A stretch of 64,000 bases of DNA from Geothrix sp. 21YS21S-4. GTDB taxonomy: Bacteria; Acidobacteriota; Holophagae; Holophagales; Holophagaceae. Location: NCBI RefSeq assembly GCF_030845995.1, contig NZ_CP132719.1, positions 868,001-932,000 on the forward strand, read 5' to 3'. The translations under genes were made by a program, and so were the position numbers. Position 1 is the first letter of the stretch, and every line of letters starts with the position of its first letter. This document shows, in pieces, positions 1 to 8,572 of the stretch. The notes under the pieces are model-generated. The model worked only from the letters and a program-made list of their open reading frames with translations, was not told the DNA's origin and did no database searches.

Positions 1-625
1 CTGCGGTGCGCTCGGCCAGGAACCGGCCTTCCTGCGAGTAGCCGAAGGTGCTGGAGGTCACGCCCCCGTCCACCCGTCCCGCCGAGACCGCGCCCAACAC
101 GTCATCGAAGGTGTAGAACTCGATGAGCGCGCAGGGCAGGTTGAACCGGGCGCACAGGTCCCGGAAGTGGTCGCCGTTCACGTCGCCGCGGACCACGCCG
201 ATCCGCCGGTCCCGGACGTCCAGGATGGTGCGGATCTCCGCGCCCGGCCGGGCGTAGAGGATGGACCAGACCGTGTAGGACGCGGCCTTGCCATAGTCGA
301 GGCCGGCGTCCCCCTCGGGCGAGCGGGCCACGCCGGGAAGGAGGTCCACCTCTCCGGCGCGCGCGCGCTCCAGGCCCTCCTGCCAGGTGCCGGGAACGAA
401 GACCAGGCCCCATCCCTTCCGCCGGGCCACGTCGCGGAGCATGTCCACGTAGAAGCCCTGGGCCTCGCCGCGCGGGCTCAGGAAGATCGCCGGCATGTGG
501 GGGAACACCGCCACCCGCACCGTCCGCTGGGGCGCGGCCCAGAGGTAGGCGGCCGACAGAACCACGACCAGTGTGGCCGCAGAACGGAGCATGAGAAAAA
601 AAGGGGAAGACCGGAATCGGAACAT
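1..625 (-). CDS. Solute-binding protein family 3 domain protein, C-terminus outside window
   Basis: About 208 N-terminal residues are visible and the frame runs off the left edge. A hydrophobic N-terminal segment ending near YLWA looks like a signal peptide or single membrane anchor. It is followed by a periplasmic family-3 solute-binding fold: RTVRVAVFPHMPAIFLS, then a GFYVDMLRDVARRKG stretch and a GEVDLLPGVARSPEG stretch, the usual order in amino-acid binding proteins and in sensor domains of membrane kinases or diguanylate cyclases. The first in-frame ATG is at 625; a second at 592 would shorten the protein by 11 residues. Because the 3' part is missing I cannot tell a free binding protein from a sensor fused to a signalling domain. 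Confidence 0.7.
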   Translation of the reverse strand, partial: MFRFRSSPFFLMLRSAATLVVVLSAAYLWAAPQRTVRVAVFPHMPAIFLSPRGEAQGFYVDMLRDVARRKGWGLVFVPGTWQEGLERARAGEVDLLPGVARSPEGDAGLDYGKAASYTVWSILYARPGAEIRTILDVRDRRIGVVRGDVNGDHFRDLCARFNLPCALIEFYTFDDVLGAVSAGRVDGGVTSSTFGYSQEGRFLAERTA

Positions 626-675
626 GAACCTGCCTGGGATCCTATCGATCCCTTTACGGTTCATTTGAACTTTGG

Positions 676-1986
676 TCAGCCCAGGGTGGCCCGGCGCTCT
701 CCGTCCTTCCACCGCAGGCGGAGCATCGTCCCTGTTGGCTGCGCTTCCGAGCGGGTCACGGGCTTGCCCTCCGGATCGAGGGCCAGGACGAAGCCCCGCT
801 CCAGGGGACCCGTGGGATCCAGTCCCCGCAGGCGCTCGGCGAGCACCGCCAGGCGGTGGTCGCGCCGCTGGAGACTCCGCAGCGCCGCGGGCCCCAGGCG
901 GCGCTGGGCCTCTCGGACCCGGGGACGATCCGGCTGGCGGGCCGCGACCGCCGCCGCCTCGGCGAGCCGATGGCGGAGGAGCGCCAGGCGCGCGCCCGCG
1001 GCGTCCAAACTCCGACTGGGGCGGACCAGCGCCAGCCGCTGGCCGAGGGTCCCGAGGCGGGTCGCGGCCTCGCGCAGGGGATCCGTCCGCTGGAGGCCGT
1101 GATCGACCAGGAGGTTGAGGGTGGTTTCCAATCCGCGCAGGCGCCAGGCGGTCCGTGCGGCCAGGGCTTCGGTCCGCCGTCCCAGCTCCGCCGCGAGGGC
1201 GCTCCGGTCGGGCGTCGCCAGTTCCGCCGCCTGGCTGGGGGTCGCCGCGCGGCGATCCGCCGCCAGGTCCACGAGCGTGGTGTCGATCTCATGGCCCACG
1301 CCCGTGATGACGGGGATGCGGCATTCGGCCACGGCCCGCACAAGCTCGGGGTCATTGAAGGCCCACAGATCTTCGAGGCTGCCGCCGCCGCGCACCAGGA
1401 GCAGTGCCTCACAGCCCCAGTGCGGATCCTGCACCTCCTGGAGCGCCAGCAACGTCTCGGGAACGCAGCGGTCGCCCTGGGCCGCGGCGGGCGCGATCAG
1501 GAGGTCGATTCCCGGCGCCCGGCGGGCCGTCACCTCCAGCACGTCCCGGAGGGCCGCGCCGCCCAGGGCGGCGACGATGCCGAGCTTCTTGGGGAACCGG
1601 GGCAGGGGCCGCTTCGGGCGATCGAACAGCCCCTGGGCGCGCAGGTCCGCCTCCAGGGCCCGCAGCCGCGCCTGAAGGTCGCCCACGCCCGCCAGTTCGC
1701 AATGGGTGACGGCCAGCGTGATCGTTCCGCCCCCGACGTAGAGGTTGAGGCTGCCCCGCACCACCACCCGCTGCCCGTCCGCCGGCCGGTGCGACAGGAA
1801 GCGCTGCTGGCTCGCCCACACCGCGCAGGACAGCGCCGCGCCCTCCTCCTTCAGGGTGAAGTACCAGTGCTTCCCCGAGCCCCGGAAATTGGACACCTCC
1901 CCCACCACGCAGATCGCGGAGAAGGGCGGCTCCAGCTTCGATTTCACCTGCTCCAGCAGGCGCTTGACGGAAAGCGGCGCGTCCAT
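676..1986 (-). CDS. xseA: Exodeoxyribonuclease VII large subunit
   Basis: About 436 residues. Exonuclease VII degrades single-stranded DNA to short oligonucleotides and acts with the small subunit XseB, which is not in the window. The N-terminal OB-fold reads PLSVKRLLEQVKSKLEPPF then VVGEVSNFRGSGKHWYFTLK, as in the family, and the catalytic region contains LLLVRGGGSLEDLWAFNDP and PVITGVGHEIDTTL. A long helical C-terminal region with many Arg and Leu follows, as usual. I chose the ATG at 1986 because family members begin close to PLSV; an in-frame GTG at 2025 would add 13 unconserved residues. The segment usually reading TSxxGAAxxD is here VAALGGAALRD, which keeps GAAxxD-like spacing but lacks the Thr-Ser pair. 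Confidence 0.93.
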   Translation of the reverse strand: MDAPLSVKRLLEQVKSKLEPPFSAICVVGEVSNFRGSGKHWYFTLKEEGAALSCAVWASQQRFLSHRPADGQRVVVRGSLNLYVGGGTITLAVTHCELAGVGDLQARLRALEADLRAQGLFDRPKRPLPRFPKKLGIVAALGGAALRDVLEVTARRAPGIDLLIAPAAAQGDRCVPETLLALQEVQDPHWGCEALLLVRGGGSLEDLWAFNDPELVRAVAECRIPVITGVGHEIDTTLVDLAADRRAATPSQAAELATPDRSALAAELGRRTEALAARTAWRLRGLETTLNLLVDHGLQRTDPLREAATRLGTLGQRLALVRPSRSLDAAGARLALLRHRLAEAAAVAARQPDRPRVREAQRRLGPAALRSLQRRDHRLAVLAERLRGLDPTGPLERGFVLALDPEGKPVTRSEAQPTGTMLRLRWKDGERRATLG

Positions 1987-2142
1987 CCCGGCATCATCGC
2001 ACGGGGGAAAGGCGGGGTTCCCCACGGATGAATCCTGATGAGCGCGGAGGAGCCGGACTTTTTATCGCGCTTATCTGCGTTCATCCGTGGCCTATCCCTT
2101 TTGCATCGTCATACAATGCTTCAGCTCTTTCCCACGAGGTGA

Positions 2143-5100
2143 ATGATGCGCGGACGACCGCTCCTTCTCTCCCGCCTGGCCCTGTGCCTGGCGCTGCCCG
2201 CGGCTTTGTCGGCCCAGACGAAGCTGCTGCGCTTCCCCGACATCCACGGGGACAAGGTGGCATTCACCTACGGCGGCGACCTCTGGACCGCTCCGGCCTC
2301 CGGCGGGACGGCGGCGCGGCTGACGGCCCATCCGGGGCTGGAACTGTTCGCGAAGTTCAGCCCCGACGGGAAGTGGATCGCCTTCACGGGGCAGTACGAC
2401 GGCGACGAGCAGGTCTACGTGATTCCCAGCGGGGGCGGCGTTCCGCGCCAGCTCACCTTCGATCCCGCCGCCGGCCCGCTGCCGCCGCGGGGCGGCTACG
2501 ACCACCAGGTGGTGGGCTGGACCCCGGATGGCGCCAGCGTGCTGTTCCGCGCGGCCACCGACGCGGACGGCGTCCTCACCCGCACGGCGCTCTACACCGT
2601 GAGCCTCAAGGGCGGCCTGCCCCAGAAGCTGCCCATGCCGACCGCCGGGCCCGGCTCCTTCTCGCCGGACGGCAAGCGCATCGCCTACGCGCCCATGTTC
2701 CGCGACTTCCGCCACTGGAAGCGCTACGAGGGCGGCTGGGCGCAGGACCTCTACGTGTTCGATCTGGCCACGAAGCAGCAGAAGAAGCTTGCCGCCACCA
2801 AGCGCACGGAGCGCGATCCCATGTGGATCGGCGACAAGGTGTACTTCGCCTCGGACCGCGACGGCACGCTGAACCTCTACGCCGCGGATCCGGCCACGGA
2901 CGCGGTGAAGCAGCTCACCTTCCAGAAGACCTGGGACGTGCGGTGGCCCTCCAGCGACCACCAGTCGCGGATCGTATATGAACTGAACGGCGAACTGCGG
3001 GTGATGAACGTCCAGGACGGCAGCGACCGCGGCATCGCCATCGCGGTGCCCACGGACGGCGGCGCCTCGCGGCCCGCCCGCATCAACGTGGAGCGCAACA
3101 TCGAGGAGTTCGCCCTGTCGCCCAAGGGCGAGCGGGCGCTGTTCGTGGCCCGCGGCGACCTGTTCACGGTGCCCGTGGAGAAGGGCCCCGTCCGCAACCT
3201 CACGGACAGCTCCGGCGCCCACGACCGCCAGGCGCGCTGGTCGCCGGACGGCAAGCGGATCGCCTTCATCTCCGACATGAGCGGCGAGGATCAGGTCTAC
3301 CTCCTGGACCAGGACGGGAAGGGCAAGCCCGAGGCCCTGACCTCCGGCCTGGCCGTGCAGCTCAACGCGCCCGCCTGGAGCCCCGACGGCAAGCACTTGG
3401 CCTTCACCGACAAGGACGGCGTGGTGTACGTCCTGGGCGTGGCCGACCGCAAGCTCGTCAAGGCCGGGAAGGATCCCCTGGCGCGGGTCTACGACCTGTC
3501 CTGGTCGCCGGACAGCCAGACCCTGGCATTCTCGCTGTCGAACCTGAACGGCACCCGCAGCCTCCACGCCTGGACCCTGGGAGACCAGCAGCTCCGCCGC
3601 CTGACGGGCGACCTGTTCCAGGTGAGCGACCCCGCGTGGGATCCCGACGGCAAGTACCTCTACGCCCTCAGCCGCCGCGACTACGCGCCCCAGATCAGCA
3701 ATCTGGAGTTCGACTACGCCGGCAACCGCAACATGGACGTGATCGCCTACGCCCTGCGGAAGGACGTGCCCCACCCCTTCCCGCCGGAGAGCGACGAGGT
3801 GGGCGCAGCGCCGGAGAAGAAGGAGGACGGCGACAAGAAGGCCGACAAGCCCGAGGCGCCGAAAGCTCCCGCGACCGTGCGCATCGACTGGGACGGATTC
3901 GAGCAGCGCGGCACCCGCGTTCCGCTGCCCGCCGACAACCTGGGCGGGCTGGAGGCGTCCAAGGGCTTCCTGCTCTACAGCAAGGGCCAGCCCTTCGTGT
4001 ACGGCGAGACCAGCGGTCGTCGCGCCGGGAACAGCCTGTGGATCTTCGACCTGAAGAAGCGCCAGGAGAGCGAGCTGCTGCCGGAGATGCAGGGCTGGGT
4101 CCTCAGCCAGGACGGGAACAAGGTCCTGGCCCGCGTGGGACAGGGGCCGGCGGCTTCGTTCCAGCTGATCGACGCCAAGCCCAAGGCCACCGAGAAGAAG
4201 ACCGTCTCCACGAAGGACCTCTACGTGGACCGCATTCCCGCGGAGGAGTGGCGCGAGGTCTACGACGAGACCTGGCGGCGCTTCTGCGACTTCTTCTACG
4301 TGAAGAACATGCACGGCTACGACTGGAAGGCCCTGCGCGAGCAGTACCGTCCGTGGCTCCAGCACGTCACGCACCGCTCGGACCTGACCTACGTCCTGAC
4401 GGAGCTGATCTCCGAGCTGAACATCGGCCACACCTACACCGAGGGCGGCGACTACGTCCTGCCGGAGCGCGCCAAGGTGGGCCTGCCCGGCGCGCGCATC
4501 GAACTGGATGCCGCCGCGGGCCGCTACCGCCTCGCCCACATCTACCGCGGGCACAACGAGGAGCCCAAGTACCGCAGCCCGCTGACGGAAGTGGGCGTGG
4601 ACGCGCGGGAGGGCGACTACCTCCTCGCCATCGACGGCGTGGAGCTGAAGGCCGACGACAGTCCGTACCGGCTGCTGCGGAACAAGACCTTCACCGTGAC
4701 CCTCACGCTCAATGCCAAGCCCAGCTTCGACGGGGCGCGGCAGGTCACCTACCGGCCCATCGACAGCGACGCGAACCTCCGCTATCTGGACTTCGTGCTG
4801 CGCTCGAAGGAGTCGGTGGATCGTCTCAGCGGCGGGAAGGTGGGCTACCTCCACATCCCCGACATGGGCGGCCCCGGACTGTACGAGTTCATCAAGTGGT
4901 ACTACCCGCAGATCCGCAAGGAAGGGCTGGTGGTGGACGTCCGCGCCAACGGCGGCGGGAACATCAGCCAGATGATTTTGGAGCGCCTCGGCAAGAAGCT
5001 GCTGGGCACGCGGTTCGGCTATGCGGGCGAGCATCCCAGCACCTATCCCGGCACCGTCTTCCACGGCCCGATGGTGGCGCTCACCAGCGAGACGAGCGCC

Positions 5101-5439
5101 AGCGACGGCGACATCTTCCCCTATCACTTCCGCTTCGCGGGCCTCGGTCCCCTCATCGGAAAGCGGACCTGGGGCGGCGTCGTGGGCGGCGGAAACTCGC
5201 CCCTCGTCGACGGCGGCAGCGTGTTCGTGCCGCAGTCCGGAACCAACGCGCCCACGGGCGAGTGGATCATCGAAGGCGAAGGCGTGACGCCGGATATCGA
5301 CGTGGAGAACGATCCCGCTTCGATGCTCGCGGGCCGCGACCTGCAGTTGGAGCGCGGCGTGCAGGAGGTGCTGAAGCGGATGGCCGAGAAGCCGATGGCG
5401 CTTCCCAAGCGGCCCGCGGATCCCGTGAAAACCAAATAG
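2143..5439 (+). CDS. Tricorn protease homologue, S41 family, exported
   Basis: 1,098 residues. Tricorn proteases are large serine proteases that trim peptides. Residues 1-25 form a signal peptide (RRP-poor, Leu/Ala rich, ending LSAQ), so this version probably works in the periplasm. Residues 30 to about 540 hold repeated SPDGK-type WD40-like propeller blades (SPDGKWIAF, SPDGKRIAF, SPDGKHLAF). A Lys/Asp-rich linker near residues 550-575 leads to the C1, PDZ and S41 core. His of NIGHTYT (about residue 761) and the nucleophile Ser in ETSASDGD (about residue 984) are present, as is the late Glu region TGEWIIEGEG. The start follows a cgaggtga sequence. A strong terminator lies 60 bases downstream, so it appears monocistronic. 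Confidence 0.93.
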   Translation: MMRGRPLLLSRLALCLALPAALSAQTKLLRFPDIHGDKVAFTYGGDLWTAPASGGTAARLTAHPGLELFAKFSPDGKWIAFTGQYDGDEQVYVIPSGGGVPRQLTFDPAAGPLPPRGGYDHQVVGWTPDGASVLFRAATDADGVLTRTALYTVSLKGGLPQKLPMPTAGPGSFSPDGKRIAYAPMFRDFRHWKRYEGGWAQDLYVFDLATKQQKKLAATKRTERDPMWIGDKVYFASDRDGTLNLYAADPATDAVKQLTFQKTWDVRWPSSDHQSRIVYELNGELRVMNVQDGSDRGIAIAVPTDGGASRPARINVERNIEEFALSPKGERALFVARGDLFTVPVEKGPVRNLTDSSGAHDRQARWSPDGKRIAFISDMSGEDQVYLLDQDGKGKPEALTSGLAVQLNAPAWSPDGKHLAFTDKDGVVYVLGVADRKLVKAGKDPLARVYDLSWSPDSQTLAFSLSNLNGTRSLHAWTLGDQQLRRLTGDLFQVSDPAWDPDGKYLYALSRRDYAPQISNLEFDYAGNRNMDVIAYALRKDVPHPFPPESDEVGAAPEKKEDGDKKADKPEAPKAPATVRIDWDGFEQRGTRVPLPADNLGGLEASKGFLLYSKGQPFVYGETSGRRAGNSLWIFDLKKRQESELLPEMQGWVLSQDGNKVLARVGQGPAASFQLIDAKPKATEKKTVSTKDLYVDRIPAEEWREVYDETWRRFCDFFYVKNMHGYDWKALREQYRPWLQHVTHRSDLTYVLTELISELNIGHTYTEGGDYVLPERAKVGLPGARIELDAAAGRYRLAHIYRGHNEEPKYRSPLTEVGVDAREGDYLLAIDGVELKADDSPYRLLRNKTFTVTLTLNAKPSFDGARQVTYRPIDSDANLRYLDFVLRSKESVDRLSGGKVGYLHIPDMGGPGLYEFIKWYYPQIRKEGLVVDVRANGGGNISQMILERLGKKLLGTRFGYAGEHPSTYPGTVFHGPMVALTSETSASDGDIFPYHFRFAGLGPLIGKRTWGGVVGGGNSPLVDGGSVFVPQSGTNAPTGEWIIEGEGVTPDIDVENDPASMLAGRDLQLERGVQEVLKRMAEKPMALPKRPADPVKTK

Positions 5440-5445
5440 GTCTAA

Positions 5446-5456
5446 TGGTCAGACCG
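5446..5456. promoter_or_regulatory. Putative GntR/FadR-type operator, copy 1
   Basis: TGGTCAGACCG contains the perfect inverted repeat GGTC-A-GACC. It matches the FadR-subfamily consensus TNGTNNNACNA at all but the last base. The same core occurs before the glcD-like gene and before the aminotransferase. It lies just after the tricorn stop codon and upstream of the terminator that precedes the permease gene, an unusual position if it controls the permease. Confidence 0.5.
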
Positions 5457-5499
5457 CGCAAAAAGCGCACGGAAAAATCCTCACGGAAAGTTGTGGTGA

Positions 5500-5537
5500 C
5501 AGGGCCGGAGCCGAGGTGGTTCCGGCCCTCGTTTTTT
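5500..5537 (+). terminator. Rho-independent terminator after the tricorn gene
   Basis: AGGGCCGGA at 5501-5509 pairs perfectly with TCCGGCCCT at 5521-5529. The hairpin is followed by a run of six T at 5532-5537. Confidence 0.9.
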
Positions 5538-5551
5538 GATGCGGTTTGCGC

Positions 5552-5580
5552 TTGGTGAGGCCCTTTTCCGCGGCTACTGT
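5552..5580 (+). promoter_or_regulatory. Tentative sigma-70-like promoter for the permease
   Basis: TTGGTG and TACTGT are separated by 17 bases and lie between the terminator and the permease start, so transcription could begin downstream of the hairpin. The hexamers are weak matches and this is only a candidate. Confidence 0.3.
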
Positions 5581-5606
5581 TTGGGCAGTTGATCCGGAGG
5601 TAGACA

Positions 5607-7232
5607 ATGTTGTTAGGCGCTCTCGCGGCCATGCTGCCGCTCATCGTCCTGCTCATCGGCATTCCGCTGATGATGAAACCCGCCGCGAAGGTGGCGCCCG
5701 TGGCCTGGCTGGTGACGGTGCTCGCGGCCATCTTCGTGTTCCACTTCCCGGCCAAGACGACGTTGCTGGCCGCGGTCCAGGGCGGTCTTACCGGCCTCTT
5801 CCCGATCATGTACATCCCCTTCGGCGCGCTGGTGGTCTACAACACGCTGAAAGTCACCGGCTGGATGGACAAGATGCAGAGCGCCATGGCGAGCCTCACC
5901 GTGGACCGCCGCGCGCAGGCGCTGCTGATCGCCTTCGGCTTCGGCGCCTTCCTGGAAGGCATCTGCGGCTTCGGCGCGCCCGTCGCCATTCCCGCCAGCA
6001 TCCTCATCGGACTGGGCTACAACCCGATGATGGCGGCGCTCGTGTGCCTCGTGGCCAACACCGGCCCCGTGCCCTTCGGCTCCCTCGCCATTCCCACCGT
6101 GACGCTTGCGAAGACCACGGGCCTCGACCTGATGAAGCTCTCCCAGATGACCGGCCGCTTCATGGCGCCGCTCGCGCTGATCATGGCCTTCGTCACCGTC
6201 TACGCCATGTCCAAGTCCAAGGGCATGAAGGGCGCGGTGGGCGCGATCCTGGTGTCGGGCCTCAGCTTCTCCATCACCCAGTACCTCGTGTCCAACTACA
6301 TCGGCCCCGACCTCACCTCCGTCCTGGCGGCGCTCGTGTGCCTCGTGGCCACCGCCGTCTACCTCAACTTCCAGAAGGGCGCGAAGCCCTGGCTGTTCGA
6401 GGACGAAGCGCCCGTCACCGGCGCCACCGCCGAATTCCATCCCAAGGAGCTGTTCCTCTCCTGGCTGCCCTACCTGCTTCTGGCGGTGCTCGTGATCGCC
6501 GTGAACCTGCCCAAGACCAAGCCCCTGTTCAGCGGCGCCGCGGCGGGCTGGAACTGGATGCTGATCAAGGCCCAGCTCTACAACCCCGGCAAGCTCTACA
6601 CCTTCACCTGGATCCAGAGCCCCGGCACCATCATGCTCATCGCCGGCCTCATCGCGTTCCCGTTCATGGGCATCAAATACTCCGTGATGGGCGAGCAGTT
6701 CGGCAAGACCTTCAAGCAGATGATCCCGTCCTTCATCGCGGTGGCCTGCATTCTGTCCATCGCCGAGGTGATGAACCTGGCCCTGCCCATCATCGATCCC
6801 AAGACCAAGCTGGCCGTGGTGGGCGACCTCGCGACGAAGCAGATCTCCATGGTCGCGACCATGGCGAACGGGCTCGTGGCGCTGGTGAGCAAGCACGTCT
6901 ATCCGTTCCTCAGCCCGCTGTTCGGCACGCTGGGCGTGTTCCTCACAGGTAGCAACACCTCCGCTAACGCCCTGTTCGGCAACCTCCAGAAGCTCACCGC
7001 CCAGGGCATGGGCCTGTCGGACATCCTGATGGCCTCCGCCGGCAGCGCGGGCGCCTCCGCGGGCAAGATGATCTCGCCCCAGAGCATCATCATCGCCGCC
7101 ACCGCCGTGGGCCTCGCCGGGAAGGAAGGCCTGATCATGCGCCAGACGATCAAGTACACGATCCCCTACGTGATCATCCTGGGCCTCATGGTCTTCGGCT
7201 TTGCGTTCTTGTTCCCGGGACTCGTGCCCTGA
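5607..7232 (+). CDS. L-lactate/glycolate permease (LctP/GlcA family)
   Basis: 541 residues, the usual length for LctP-family proton-coupled lactate/glycolate importers of the inner membrane. Many hydrophobic helices are visible from the first residue. Family signatures include the stretch around FLEGICGFGAPVAIPA (about residues 115-130) and the C-terminal GSNTSANALFGNLQ and GASAGKMISPQSIIIA. Start ATG is preceded by ggagg at a good distance. The family transports both L/D-lactate and glycolate (LldP and GlcA in Escherichia coli). The neighbouring glycerate kinase, malate synthase and GlcD/GlcF-type genes make glycolate at least as likely as lactate, but the substrate cannot be read from sequence alone. 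Confidence 0.93.
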   Translation: MLLGALAAMLPLIVLLIGIPLMMKPAAKVAPVAWLVTVLAAIFVFHFPAKTTLLAAVQGGLTGLFPIMYIPFGALVVYNTLKVTGWMDKMQSAMASLTVDRRAQALLIAFGFGAFLEGICGFGAPVAIPASILIGLGYNPMMAALVCLVANTGPVPFGSLAIPTVTLAKTTGLDLMKLSQMTGRFMAPLALIMAFVTVYAMSKSKGMKGAVGAILVSGLSFSITQYLVSNYIGPDLTSVLAALVCLVATAVYLNFQKGAKPWLFEDEAPVTGATAEFHPKELFLSWLPYLLLAVLVIAVNLPKTKPLFSGAAAGWNWMLIKAQLYNPGKLYTFTWIQSPGTIMLIAGLIAFPFMGIKYSVMGEQFGKTFKQMIPSFIAVACILSIAEVMNLALPIIDPKTKLAVVGDLATKQISMVATMANGLVALVSKHVYPFLSPLFGTLGVFLTGSNTSANALFGNLQKLTAQGMGLSDILMASAGSAGASAGKMISPQSIIIAATAVGLAGKEGLIMRQTIKYTIPYVIILGLMVFGFAFLFPGLVP

Positions 7233-7244
7233 GTTTCAAAGAGG

Positions 7245-7316
7245 ATCACCACCAAGGCACCAAGACACCAAGAAAAGAGAAAGCAGTTCTTGGCGTCTTC
7301 GTGTCTTGGTGGTGAA
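7245..7316. repeat. Dispersed hairpin repeat, CACCAAG family, copy 1
   Basis: The left arm reads atcaccaccaaggcaccaag and the right arm ends cttcgtgtcttggtggtga, giving a long imperfect inverted repeat about 70 bases across. It fills most of the gap between the permease and the glycerate kinase. Related copies lie near 16413, 39746, 50170 and 62643. Confidence 0.85.
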
Positions 7317-7344
7317 GTTTTTTTGAGTGAATGAGGTTCGATCT

Positions 7345-8490
7345 ATGCGCATTCTCGTGGCTCCTGATTCCTACAAGGGGAGCGTGTCGGCGCTCGGCGT
7401 GGCCGAGGCCATGGAGCGGGGCATCCATGCGGTGTTTCCGGCGGCGGAGGTGATCAAGGTTCCCATCGCCGACGGCGGCGAAGGAACGGTGGAAGCGCTG
7501 GTGGCGGCCACCAGCGGGCGGCTGCTGCACACGGAGGTTCGCGGCCCCCTCGGCGAGCCCGTCCGCGCCCACTGGGGCGTCTCCGGCGATGGAAGCACCG
7601 CGTTCCTGGAGATGGCCTCGGCCTCGGGTCTTCCGCTGGTTCCCCGAGAGCGGCGCGATCCGCGCGTCACCACCACCTTCGGAACCGGCGAGCTGATGAA
7701 GGCCGCCCTGGACGCGGGCCTGCGGAAGCTGGTGATCGGGATCGGCGGCAGCGCCACCAACGACGGCGGCACGGGCATGGCCCGGGCGCTGGGCGCGCGA
7801 TTCCTCGATGCCGAGGGCCGCGACCTGCCCGAGGGCGGCGCCGCGCTCGCTCGCGTGGCCCGCGTCGATTTGTCGGGTCTGGATCCGCGGCTGGCGGAGA
7901 CGTCGATCCTCGTCGCCTGCGACGTGGACAATCCCCTGTGCGGCCCCCGCGGCGCGTCCGCCGTCTACGGACCCCAGAAGGGCGCCACGCCGGAGATGGT
8001 CCAGGAACTGGACGCGGCCCTGGGCGTCTTCGCGGACGTGGCCACGACGGCGACGGGGCGCGACATCGCGCTCCAGCCAGGAGCTGGCGCCGCTGGCGGC
8101 CTGGGCGCGGGGCTGCTGTTCTTTACGCCCGCCAGCCTGCGGCCGGGGGTCTCCATCGTGCTCGAAACCACGGGCTTCGAGACGCTGACGGAAGGCGCCG
8201 ACCTCGTCATCACGGGCGAGGGCCGCACCGATTTCCAGACGGCCATGGGCAAGGCGCCAGTGGGCGTGGCGGCGGTGGCCAAGCGCCACGGCGTGCCCGT
8301 GATCTGCATCGCGGGCGGCCTGGGCGACGGCGCGGACGACGTGCTGGGCCACGGGATCGACGCCCTGGCCACCACCGTTCCCCAGCCCATGACGCTGGAG
8401 GCCTGCATGGGCCAGGGCGCCGAACTGGTGGAGGCCGCGGCCGCGCGGGCCTGCCGGCTGGTGAAAGTCGGCATGTCGCTGCGCGGCTGA
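7345..8490 (+). CDS. Glycerate kinase (GlxK/GarK family)
   Basis: 381 residues, typical for the family that phosphorylates D-glycerate to 2-phosphoglycerate using ATP in the cytoplasm. The N-terminus MRILVAPDSYKGSVSA and the segment PIADGGEGTVEAL are family signatures, as are GIGGSATNDGGTGMARALG and the C-terminal VITGEGRTDFQTAMGK and GVPVICIAGG. I start at the ATG at 7345, where the conserved motif begins; an in-frame ATG at 7327 would add six residues and lies inside the end of the hairpin spacer. It follows the permease and precedes the malate synthase on the same strand. It would feed glyoxylate-derived glycerate into lower glycolysis, although no tartronate semialdehyde enzymes are visible here. 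Confidence 0.92.
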   Translation: MRILVAPDSYKGSVSALGVAEAMERGIHAVFPAAEVIKVPIADGGEGTVEALVAATSGRLLHTEVRGPLGEPVRAHWGVSGDGSTAFLEMASASGLPLVPRERRDPRVTTTFGTGELMKAALDAGLRKLVIGIGGSATNDGGTGMARALGARFLDAEGRDLPEGGAALARVARVDLSGLDPRLAETSILVACDVDNPLCGPRGASAVYGPQKGATPEMVQELDAALGVFADVATTATGRDIALQPGAGAAGGLGAGLLFFTPASLRPGVSIVLETTGFETLTEGADLVITGEGRTDFQTAMGKAPVGVAAVAKRHGVPVICIAGGLGDGADDVLGHGIDALATTVPQPMTLEACMGQGAELVEAAAARACRLVKVGMSLRG

Positions 8491-8572
8491 CCCCGCGTCA
8501 ATCTGTCGCCCTTCCTCGATTTCATCGACACTGGAGGCGCCTGGGCACCGGGCGCCGGATATGGAGACTGCG

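Noticed and set aside
2092-5127. Open frame of about 1,000 codons opposite the tricorn gene
   Set aside because: It is a high-GC shadow frame: low-complexity His/Val/Leu/Gly composition, no family motif, and the opposite strand encodes a convincing tricorn protease.
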